Positions 1-8,859 of a stretch of 13,033 bases of DNA are shown here, piece by piece. Made by a program: the position numbers and the translations under genes. The notes below the pieces were generated by a model. It was not told the origin of the DNA. It was given only the letters and a program-made list of their open reading frames with translations, and searched no databases. Each line of letters begins with the position of its first letter. The first letter of the stretch is position 1. Source of the DNA: Ettlia oleoabundans (Eukaryota > Chlorophyta > Chlorophyceae > Chlamydomonadales); the NCBI GenBank assembly GCA_019693395.1, contig JAAMXP010001964.1:1-13033 (forward strand), in the 5' to 3' direction.

Positions 1-2800
1 GGACGGGCGCCTGCTTGTTGGCAGTGGTGAGGGGGAGGTACAGACCGCTGTACATGCGGCATGCTCCGTACTGGTCCCCGGTCATCTGCACCTTGACGTA
101 CCCCTTGTCGCCCCACAGACCCCTGCAGCAAGGGAATATGGGAGGGGAGGATCAGGGGGCAGGCTGGGGTTAAGAGCAGGGCTCGCATACGGGCCCTTCG
201 ACATGGGTCTGGATGGAGACAAGCCCCCTCCCGCCCAACACCAAGCCAGCACGACACTCTCAACCCAAAACAACCGGTGCACCGTCACCACCCAGCCACC
301 TTTCACCAGCACATAAGTCAGCTGAAAAGCAGCATGAACCAGACAGCCCGCCCCGACCCCCACCCCCCCACCCCGCTCCAACCCCCAGCACACACACATC
401 CATGCACGCACACGCATCACAATCACCACCTCCACCACCACCAGCTGCCTCACCAGCTGTTGCGGATGATCCAGTAGCTGTTGGGAGAGCCGATGCCAGC
501 AGTGGCGTTGTAGCCAACAATGACCTGCAGGGCAAGGCAACACAGCAGTGAGCATAGCATTGTGAAACGGCTACACGTCCAGAGCCCTCCTAATGGGGCT
601 AGCTAAACAGATGGTGCTAGCATGGCGCATCAAACCCAACCCACACTCTGCGCGTTTGACAGGGCAGTGCTGGTGGGCAATCCCAACGTCTGTCAGGCAC
701 GCTTCTGCAGCTTGCTGGAACCCCACTTTATGTCGGTTTTGTTGCGCACCATGGCGTGGTTGTATGTGTTGGCATTGCACTGGGAGGCCAGGTAGATGCC
801 GCCAGAGTACGAGTAGAAGCTGCGTAGAAGTAAGGGAGGAATAGAGGGCAGCCAGGTTAGCCATGAGATGTGGATTGGGCAAGAGGAGGCATGAGGGAGT
901 GTGGTACTGTAGGGCAGAGCCCGAAGGCGTTGAGCAGCCCAGAAACCAAGCAACCTGACGAAAAAGGCGTTGTGCCACCGGTGGCTCGGTGACTAATAAA
1001 GGGAGCACAGCACAGCACAGCACAGCACAGCACAGCACAGCACAGCACAGCATAGCACAGCACAGCACAGCACGGTCACCTGCCGACCACGTTGAAGTAG
1101 GTCACCACAGGGCCGGTGCTGGACACTGCCTGCATGATGGCCTGAGCGTTGTTGGACACAATCTTGAAGCCCGGGCTGGGGCCAACAGTGGCGGAACCAG
1201 CAAGCGACACGCTGTCTGCCCTGCAAGTGCCCTGGACGGCGGTGTAGGGGTACACGCTCTCCGCCACAGCGTACTTCCTGTTCACGTACACGAATACGTC
1301 GTCTGCAGCAGGCAGTCGGTGGCAGCAGCGTCAAGGATGGGAGGTGGGTGGGGTGGGGTGGGGTGGAGAAGATTGGGGTTGGGGTGTGGGGTGGGGGTGA
1401 AGCAAATGCAGGAGGGGGGCAGTGCCAGCCGGACCGCAAGATAACTTGCTGCTGATTCTCCGATCCCGATCTGCAGCCAATCAAGCCTGATAACTACACT
1501 CCAGGGCAGCGCATTTGCTGTCAAAGCTGCATGCCGCTGCACGCACCTGACCAGCCACCGGCGCAGCCGCCACTTGTGGTGACACAGTCCACCATCTGCT
1601 GATCGCTATAGTCTGCATTGACCTTGGTGCCGTCAATGGCGGCCTTGATCTCCATGGCACCCAGCGCAGCAAAGGCCCTGCAGGAAGCAACAGAGAGCAG
1701 CAAGGGAGGGTAGGGGCATGTTTGTTCAGCGCCGGCAGGAAATGAGGCCACCGCAAGGCAAGGCAAGGCAAGGCAAGGCAAGGCAAGAGTCAAGTTGTCT
1801 CACCAGCAGGATCCGCATCCGCCCTGGTTGCGCACAGCGGGCACCTGCACAGGCAGTCATCAAGCGATGATTTGAGAGGGATGGGTAAACAGTGCATTTC
1901 ACGGTGCAAACAGGACAAGATATAAAGCTGTTGATACCCTGTACCCCGGTTGCGCATTTCCGATGTCGCAGGAGCATACAGGAGTTGTGATGGCAGCACC
2001 CTCACAGGCTCACCATGCCTTGGTCGCGCCAGTCAAACACCAGGGGATAGGACTGCAGCACTTTGCGGCCCTTCTGCGGGTTGAACTTTGGCACCTTGGC
2101 GTTGCGGCGGGCGACCTCGGCGGGATTGCGGTCGGGCATGAGCACCGTGGACTTAAACTCGTCAAAGCTCATGTCTGAGAAGGCGTTGAGGCCCTTGAAG
2201 TCGTGGATGTTGGCCTTCTTGTTGTGCTGGACCACTTCGTCCAGGTTGGCAGACCACTTGGCAAAGCGGGCGTTGTCCTGGGCGCTGCCGTCGGCGTAGT
2301 TCTTGCCGTTCTCCTTCTTCCACTCCTTCCACAGGTTCATGCGCTGCTGCTTGTTCTGCAAACACAGGTTTGGCGGTGGGAGCGCGGAGGTGCAGGCGGG
2401 AGGGGGGTCAGGGTTGTGGCAGGCACGGGGAGTTGGCGGCGGGGAGTTGGCCGCAGCCCAACCCCAAGGCCAGCCCGATGGGAATGGGGCAACAGCCCAA
2501 AGCTATCCTGAGTTCCACAGCGGGCTGGGTCTTAGGAACCCATCCGGAGTCCGGCAGCCTCGAGGAGCTGCCTCGTTTGAGAAGGCAGACGGAGATGTGG
2601 CGATGTGGCCACTCGGCAACAACCACCAAGGCCGCCCGCTTCCCAACGCTTGCCGGTTGATGTATGCTCACCATGGCTCCCAATTCCTTGGCGGCCTTGT
2701 TGGCTTCACCACGGTTGTCAAAGTTGCGCAGTTTGGGCTTGCACAGCGCGTCGCTGGCCAGCAACAGCACCAAGACACCAAGTAAAAGCTTATGAGGCAT
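1..2800 (-). CDS. Papain-family (C1A) cysteine protease precursor, 8 exons, 3' end beyond window
   Basis: Exons on the minus strand: 2800-2672, 2355-2014, 1844-1804, 1677-1547, 1302-1080, 819-750, 524-454 and 122 to past 1. All introns are GT-AG and splicing keeps the frame, giving 376 residues so far. Residues 1-20 are a hydrophobic signal peptide (MPHKLLLGVLVLLLASDALC), so the enzyme enters the secretory or vacuolar route. Residues about 45-104 are an I29 inhibitory propeptide with a degenerate ERFNIN motif (R73, W77, N80, V84, N88) and a perfect GxNxFxD motif (G98-D104). The mature part begins near VFDWRDQG (149-156). Visible active-site residues are Gln164 (oxyanion hole), Cys170 in CGSCW, His310 in YNHAM and Asn334 in NSWG; SGGCAGGW (206-213) is the usual second cysteine motif. 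It is predicted to be an active endopeptidase made as a zymogen. The sequence continues after GLYLP, so a C-terminal extension is possible but unseen. Family certain; substrate unknown. Confidence 0.93.
1006..1070. repeat. Pentanucleotide microsatellite (CACAG)13 in protease intron 5
   Basis: Thirteen tandem 5-bp units, twelve identical and one variant (CATAG at 1051-1055). In the sense of the gene it reads (CTGTG)n and starts 9 nt into the intron, right behind the donor at 1079. Confidence 0.97.
1339..1398. repeat. G-rich GGGGT-type repeat in protease intron 4
   Basis: GGGT is followed by three perfect GGGGT units (1350-1364) and then further irregular GGGGT/GGGT runs. Four or more G-runs on the plus strand give G-quadruplex potential; the transcript carries the C-rich strand, 37 nt or more upstream of the acceptor at 1303. 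Confidence 0.85.
1754..1787. repeat. Pentanucleotide microsatellite (CAAGG)6.8 in protease intron 3
   Basis: Six perfect CAAGG units plus a partial one, 34 nt. In gene sense it is (CCTTG)n, beginning 17 nt into the intron whose donor is at 1803. Confidence 0.95.
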
Positions 2801-3400
2801 GATTGTTGATCAAATTGACTTTAAGAGAAGGCAAACGGATGCTACCCTTGGGCACAGCGCCGAGGCTGTGCAAGAGGGAGGAGAGATACGAACGCTGCAG
2901 CCGGTTGGCACAGTTGATTGAACAAGTTTTGCGGCGTATACAGTGGCTGTGGCACGCCCAAGGCGGATTATATGGGAAGACCGGGTGTCAGACCGGAGAA
3001 GCTGCCACCTGGCACTGTCACACTGCATCAAGTGTCCATCCGCCGGCATTGATTCTTGTGACGCAGCCTGCGGCCCGGGCAGCGGAGAATTCACGGGTTA
3101 GACCTTGACACGCGATAGCAGAGTTCGCAAGCATACGGTTCTCAAGCCATTCGTCCCTGCAACTGCCGGTGTGTCCCTCCATGGCACTCGCCGGAGTAGT
3201 TGGGCGTCGAGTTACTTTGCTATCGGCTCGGACGGGAATGTGACCAACCGGAAACGTGCGGAGCCCCGGTTTGCTTAAGCAATATTCCCACTGCGCTGAA
3301 CTCAAACTGACTCTGGGGGTGTTGACCGCCAACGGCAGCCGCCTATCCAGGGACAGGCTGCTCAGCCCTCTGCTCAGCCCCACACCTGTTGATTAGGTGA
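2801..3400 (-). promoter_or_regulatory. Intergenic region: promoter and 5' UTR of the cysteine protease gene
   Basis: About 600 bp separates the CCT8 polyadenylation signal from the protease start codon. Open frames here are short and have no recognisable domain. A TATA-like CATATAAT occurs on the minus strand at 2974-2967, about 170 nt before the ATG, but its role is a guess. Nothing else was recognised. Confidence 0.5.
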
Positions 3401-3415
3401 CCATCACCACTGCAC

Positions 3416-3420
3416 TTACA
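3416..3420 (-). terminator. TGTAA polyadenylation signal of CCT8
   Basis: TGTAA, the characteristic polyadenylation signal of chlorophyte nuclear genes, reads on the minus strand 193 nt past the CCT8 stop codon. It is the first TGTAA after the stop, so the 3' UTR is predicted to end near 3400. Confidence 0.7.
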
Positions 3421-3612
3421 TTAGCCATTGCTCCAGACACTGGGGTTGATACAGATAGACCATAGCTGCAGCGCGGAAAACCCGGCAAAGTAGCTGCCGA
3501 TTGCATATATGTGGGCGCAATAGGCTCGTGTGCCTGGGGCTGCCCCTTGCCTCCCCAATGCTGTTGTGTTGTCCCAAATAAGTCAATCAGTGATCGATGA
3601 ATCATGCATCCA

Positions 3613-3811
3613 TCAGTCCTCGTCATCCATGGCGCCACCCGCGCGCGGCTTCGGCCCGCCCGCCATCTTTGCCATGATGATCTGGTCTATGCGCAGCACC
3701 GTCACCGCTGCATCTGTGGCCAGCTCGACGGCCCACCACTTGGTGCGATACAGGTCGTTCACACCATCAGCACCCAGGTCCCGAGCCTCCCCTGCAGCAA
3801 CGGCAAGCGAC

Positions 3812-3861
<50 letters not shown>

Positions 3862-6800
3862 AGGGGGTGGGGGGAGTATTTCCCGGCAAGTTGCGGGCAG
3901 CGCAGCGGCCGGAGGGAGAGTCGTGGGGGAAGAGCAGCAGAGCAAGCTAGCGAGCTCTCATCTCCCATTGTGTTGGGCAGATGGCAACATCGCTCGGATG
4001 GTGGCTGCTTTAAGCATGCGACTGGCAAATCGGGCGATATGCCTGCGAACATCTCCCCCTGCTTCTCAGACGGTCAGCCATATCAGCCGCACAGTTGTGT
4101 GGCCAATTCAGCCACGCAGCCCCACCTGTCTCCACATCGAGCCCCGCAGCGGCCTCTCCAGCTGCGTGCGCGCTGTAGAGCGCCGCCAAAGCGTCGGTGG
4201 CACCCAATCCGCTATTTTCTGCGATCGTGCGCGGCACCACTTCCAACGCCTCTGCGTACTTCATGATGGCATACTGGTCAAGGCCCGTCTCCTGCAGGAT
4301 ACTTTACGCACACAAAGGTTGGCACCAAACATGGGTGGTGCATACATGTGGTGACGATGTCGCACAGAGTTTGGCACGCCAAGTAAACCAAACAATCGTC
4401 GCCTTATCACCATCACCCATAACCGCTCCCTTCAGCCGCCCTGCCACCCCTGGCCTTCCTAGGCAGCCGCACCTTACGCCCAAACTGCTGCAACTGTCGA
4501 GCAATCTCGATTTCCAATGCGCCGCCGGCGGGCACGGCGCGCGCATCCTTGCCCAATAGCTTGTACGAATTCACTCCATCATCCACGGCGCGCTCCACAT
4601 CGTCAAGCATCTGCTCTCCCAAAGGGTGGGTAGCACCATGGTAGCAGAGCAACAGGGATTAAATTCTCAGACTTCGCCGCGCAGCCGAGCGCTGATTCGC
4701 AGCAGTCACAGCGAAGCACAGTACAGCGCATAAAATTGGCAAGGATGCCAAGGCAGGTGGGCATGCATGCAAACACAAGGGCAGTCGGGTGGAAAAGCTT
4801 GAATGAACGTGAGGTGAGAGGCAGGCTGGATGATGGCTGGGGATGGTTTGGCAGTTCAGCTGATGCCAGCCACAGCAATGTGCCGATGACCAATTGGCAC
4901 TTGCGGGTATGGCGGCGCACACTGGGGCACGATGCAAGACACAGGCGCACCCTACATGCACCCCACCTGGTCTGTACTGCCGCGCAGCACCACCGTGGCA
5001 ATGCTGCCCATGCTGCTGTCCTGCTGCAGCACGGTGCACTTGGTGCCGCCAATCTCCTGCACTGCCAGCTGCCGCGCAAAGCCAAGCTCATCCGCTTGGG
5101 GGGTCTGAAGCTTGACCAACGCGGTGGCGCCTGCATTACACCATAGGAGGTAAGAGAAAGATGTCCGTTTTTGTGCTTGCTTCTTATGCAAGCTGTAGAA
5201 CTTCAGCACTTTTTCTAAGCCCAAATTTTTATGAAGCACACTATAGCCAGCACAGCAAGCCAGCACAGCAGTCCAGCTGCCGCCACTGGCTCCCAAGGGT
5301 GCCATGTTCTGGCCTCCTCAGCCCCCCGCGCTGCAGGCAGGGCGCACGGACCTGTCGCCCTGCAGAAGCGACGCAGGTCGAACTTGGAGGGAATCTTGAT
5401 GGCCATCATGCTGTACTTCTCGATGAAGTGCAGCGCCATCTCACCAAACGCCTGGTGCCCCACAATCACCTTGGCCCCCGTGTCTGCATATGCGCATATG
5501 CAGTTGAACATGGGAGGCATGGCGGGTTGCGCAGCCATACACTCTATATAACACAGCAACTCGCTCTCACGGCGGCAGAAGTGTGGCCAAGTGGTGCTGC
5601 TGCACAGCAGTCATTCAAAGCAGAAATGCCCGGCAGCAGAATGTCGCTCAGCCGCGGCAGCATGACCGAAGCTGAAATGCACGGTAGCACCATTTGAAGT
5701 GGCGGCATGACCGCTGCGCCTCACCCGCAATGCTCTTTATGATCTCTTCAATCCGGTTCTCCTCGCTGCGGCTGTAGCTCTCCAGCTCCTCAGCGCTGCG
5801 GATCAGCACAGTGCCCTGCAACCAAAGGGCGGCGGCAGCAACTCGGCAACCCAGAGCTCAGGCTCCACATGAGGCGCCGTTGACCTGCCACACAGCGCCA
5901 TTAATAACTCATTCGGAAGTTGCTGCTGACGAAAGAATGCTACATGTTTGCTTATAACAAGAACGCCGATGCACAGGCAGCAGCCCACCTTTGTCTCCGT
6001 GCTAGTTGTGTCCACGCCCTGCGCAAAGACAGCCACCTTGGCATCTGTGACACGGCTGATGCTGCCCTCCACGCCCCGCTTCAGCACCATGCCCTTCACC
6101 ACGTGACTGTCGTGTAACCCGCCACCTGCAAGTGTGGATCACATCGCATCAGTGAATAACTGTGCATGAGTATATAACATGTACTCAGCGCCCAAGAGGC
6201 AGCCAAGCGGGAGCGCGACAGAGAAACCGTCAGCCGGGGTGGCAGTGCGAAACATAGACAGCAGTGGTGGGTGCGTGAGGCTGTTGCCTTGCAAAAAAGG
6301 GGGCTACAGCAGTCTTTGCTGGATGCTTGTTGATCTAAACACACACCCAATCACACTCGGATTCTCATCAACTGGTACCAATACCGCTTGCAGCTCGCAG
6401 CTTGCCAACTGCTGGCAGGCTTGCCGGCTGGCCGGGCTCACCGTTGATTTTCACCACTCGCACATTGTCTACGTTGAAATTGTGAGGGTTTTTGGGCACC
6501 ACATCAATGCACGCTTCTGCAACAGGGCACTAGCACAGGCAGGCAGGGTGATCATGCTTGGAAGCAGGGGAAGCCATGAGCAGCACCAGCCAGCAATGGG
6601 GTGATCACATGCATGCATGTTAGCCACTGCAAGCCTAGGCATTCTGCGAAAAGCATACACCGTTAAGAATGCCATAGCATGACCCCTTACATGACTTGCT
6701 TGGTAAAACAGGAATCGACTGGCATGCCTGCCCTTGCCCACCTGCAATAATGGGCGCCAGGAGGTCTTCATACCCATACTGCTTGCTGCTAACAGACCCC

Positions 6801-8139
6801 TTGATTCGCTTTGCCACCGCCGCCTTGTCCCGCACATCCAGTGTTTCTGCAGAGCAGCAAAGCAGCACAACGCAGCATTTTTGCGGTGCACGCGAGCACA
6901 GCACAGCACACACAATAGCCGGCAAGAGGAGCACTTCAAAGCAGCATCTTGGCAACAACGCGCACTGAGCGGCAAGGCAGTAACTGCACAGCTGCTGGGC
7001 TGGAGCAGTGCCCCTCGCCCATGACAACATAGACTGCAGTACTGCAGTGTCTTTGAACATTCTGGCAGAGTCGCAGGTCTTCGTAGCAATTGAGGACAGC
7101 AGACAACAGAATGGCAGCACCCAATGCCGGACCTGTGCCAGGCACCACCAGTGCGTCAAGGATTTCTAGCGCCTTTGCCCCCGCCTTGGCGTAGCCATCC
7201 GCGATCTCGGTGGGGTGCAGCCCGTCCTTTAGAAGCGACTCAGCGTTGGAAAGAAGCTCCCCAGCAAACGACAGCACCTGCACGCAATGACCAAGGGCAG
7301 CGCAGCATGACTTGTGGGCAGCGGCAGCTCATGGCGCTGGCGGGTGGTCATCGCTTGCGACAAGGCTGCTGGCTGGTCGCACATACCGCACGGGAATATA
7401 CATGGCATCGCATGTGTGCATCTCTGCCAGCCGGCGCGGTGCCGGATGTGGAGCGCCGTGCATGTAAAGCAGGTACGGGCTGCAGCAGAATGGCCCACCC
7501 AGTTACACCTGCCCCTCCCTCTCTCCTGCTCCACAGCAAGCATTTGGTGCACGCACCATGTTTGTGCCATCTCCAATCTCCTGCTGCTGCGCCTGCGCCG
7601 CCATCACCAGCAGCTTGGCAGCTGGGTGCTGCACCTCGAGCTCTGATGTGATGGTGGAGGCATCGCTGGTCACAAACAGCTTCTCCAGGTGGTTGATGAC
7701 CATCTTGTTCATGCCTGCAACACACTAAAGATGCCATCAGGTCGCGGCACAGCGGCTGCTTGTAAGCCGGGGCCGAATCGCACCACCCCTGCCGCCACCG
7801 CCACCAGCGCCGCTGCTGCCACTGCCGCCGCCGCTATGTCTGGCCCTGCCGCGAGCCCCGCACGGCACACCGGCTTCGATCCCACCATTTGGACCCATCG
7901 AAGTGCGTGTGATCTGCGCCAGCTGCTTGCAGGCCTCGATGTTCTTGAGCACGGCCTCCTCTAGGCCCGACAAGTGCTTGTGTCCCTCCTTGAGCATGGA
8001 CTGCAAGTGTTAGGGAGCCATTAACACGACGGGTTGAGCCGTGGGCCCGGGAGGCCAATCAGCGGGCACCCTGCAGTAGCACGTTTCCCGCTGAGAGACC
8101 GCTACCCACCTGCAGGCCATACGGCATGCCCATCGCCAT
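3613..8139 (-). CDS. CCT8: T-complex protein 1 subunit theta (CCT8), cytosolic chaperonin, 13 exons, complete
   Basis: Exons on the minus strand: 8139-8110, 8000-7886, 7714-7557, 7277-7133, 6846-6742, 6516-6442, 6125-5989, 5815-5725, 5483-5352, 5130-4967, 4610-4473, 4291-4126 and 3791-3613 (stop). All junctions are GT-AG and in frame; the product is 544 residues, the normal length for theta. It is one of eight subunits of the TRiC/CCT double ring, which folds actin, tubulin and other cytosolic proteins using ATP. Landmarks are MLKEGHKHLSGLEEAV near the N-terminus, GPNG (46-49), the ATP motif GDGTN (96-100, the theta variant of GDGT[TS]), VLRGSTDQ (377-384), DDVERAVDDGVNSYK (from about 386), EALEVVPRTIAENSG and the C-terminal RIDQIIMAKMAGGPKP followed by an acidic tail. 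The usual GGGA nucleotide loop reads AGGA (VPAGGALEIE). The first coding exon is only 30 nt; the ATG sits in a favourable gccaaaATGG context. Homologues of all domains are present, so it should be functional. Confidence 0.96.
3813..3860. repeat. Dinucleotide microsatellite (TG)24 in the last CCT8 intron
   Basis: A perfect 48-bp TG run. The CCT8 transcript carries (CA)24, ending 20 nt before the acceptor AG at 3793-3792 of the terminal exon. A GA/G-rich stretch flanks it at 3861-3880. Confidence 0.98.
5484..5503. repeat. 20-bp perfect palindrome at the 3' end of CCT8 intron 8
   Basis: CTGCATATGCGCATATGCAG equals its own reverse complement. Its last two bases on the minus strand are the acceptor AG (5485-5484) of the exon beginning at 5483. 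It does not extend further (T at both 5483 and 5504). Confidence 0.95.
6607..6620. repeat. 14-bp palindrome ACATGCATGCATGT in CCT8 intron 5
   Basis: Perfect dyad with tandem CATG cores, resembling RY elements of plant promoters only by sequence. A related GCATGCATGC lies in intron 1 of the CONSTANS-like gene near 9490. Confidence 0.8.
7033..7048. repeat. 16-bp palindrome made of two ACTGCAGT units in CCT8 intron 4
   Basis: ACTGCAGTACTGCAGT is both a direct duplication of an 8-bp palindrome and a 16-bp palindrome. It lies in the middle of an intron (7132-6847) and its meaning is unknown. Confidence 0.85.
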
Positions 8140-8859
8140 TTTGGCTGCTGCTCCCTATCCGATCACTTGACGGAGATGATCGAAACCTCGTTTGACTGGC
8201 TGCACTAGTCGCGGCCCCCGCAGCACAAAGCAACACCTGTAAGTAGCGGATTGAACACCGATCAACAGTCCGAGGGATGCAAAACCGTTTGCCATTCCAC
8301 CCTGTAGTTACCCCGGTAGGCCCTAGAAAGGCTGGCGCCTATGTGAGCTGCAGCCATGCGACCTTCAAGCTTGCTCAGTCTCGTTCAGCATTCCCCCAGG
8401 CCTGCTCATCGACCGCGTTATTTATCCCCTGCACGCCTCTCGCCAACCTCCTATCCTTGCGTCCACACCCTGAGGCCAGTTTGCCGGCCGTGAACTCGCT
8501 CATTCGCGCACAGAAAGGTGCAGTCTTTCTGCTCTCTGGTGGGCCAGAAAGAGCAGAGCGCTGCTACCCTGGGCTGGGCAGCTTCCTTGCGCCCCCCCCC
8601 GGCTACGCGTTCTGCTTCCACCCACCCCGCCGGGGCGCGCCCCTTTCGGCCGCCATTGGGGCTGCCTAGTCATGGCAGGGAGGCCGAAACGCAGCTAGCG
8701 GCTGCCCTGCTCAATGTGCTCACCAACCTGCCCCTGACAGGGCTGCCGCCCTGTCCCCCTAGCGAGTTGGCTGTCTCATTGCTGCCTTCTGGCCATCCAG
8801 TAGCCTCATCATGTTCACCCACGTTTCCTGGCTCTCTCCCCTGCGGTACTTGCAGAACC
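8140..8859. promoter_or_regulatory. Divergent intergenic region between CCT8 and the CONSTANS-like gene
   Basis: The start codons of CCT8 (minus, 8139) and the CONSTANS-like gene (plus, 8860) point away from each other, so both promoters and 5' UTRs lie within 720 bp. The side near 8860 is pyrimidine-rich. A weak TATA-like TTATTTAT is at 8418-8425 on the plus strand. Upstream plus-strand ATGs at 8277, 8341, 8356, 8672, 8714 and 8811 would form short upstream frames unless removed by splicing or by a late transcription start. The 130-residue plus-strand frame at 8277-8669 has no recognised domain. Confidence 0.6.
8239..8855 (+). other. Possible 5' UTR intron of the CONSTANS-like gene
   Basis: GTAAGT at 8239-8244 is a perfect core donor, and the pyrimidine-rich run ending CGGTACTTGCAG at 8855 is a good acceptor lying 4 nt before the start codon. 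Removing 617 nt between them would delete all six upstream ATGs listed for this region. It would be longer than other introns in the window. This is an inference from splice-site appearance only. Confidence 0.35.

Noticed and set aside
1006..1070. Regular short repeats that could suggest a CRISPR array or coding repeat (Cys/Leu-rich and His/Ser/Thr-rich frames)
   Set aside because: Units are 5 bp with no spacers, lie wholly inside an intron, and the reading frames arise only because 5-bp repeats stay open in several frames.
1339..1398. Telomere-like GGGGT/GGGGTT runs
   Set aside because: Irregular, short and inside an intron; green-algal telomeres are usually TTTAGGG or TTTTAGGG, which are not seen.
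3018..3383. 121-residue minus-strand frame upstream of the protease
   Set aside because: No recognisable domain; located between the CCT8 polyadenylation signal and the protease start, where a promoter is expected.
8277..8669. 130-residue plus-strand open frame in the CCT8/CONSTANS-like intergenic region
   Set aside because: No recognisable domain, sequence looks like translated non-coding DNA, and it falls in the promoter or 5' UTR.
8518..8859. N-terminal extension of the CONSTANS-like protein, because the frame is open upstream
   Set aside because: The extension begins with GTG and has no in-frame ATG before 8860; an acceptor-like TTGCAG sits 4 nt before that ATG.
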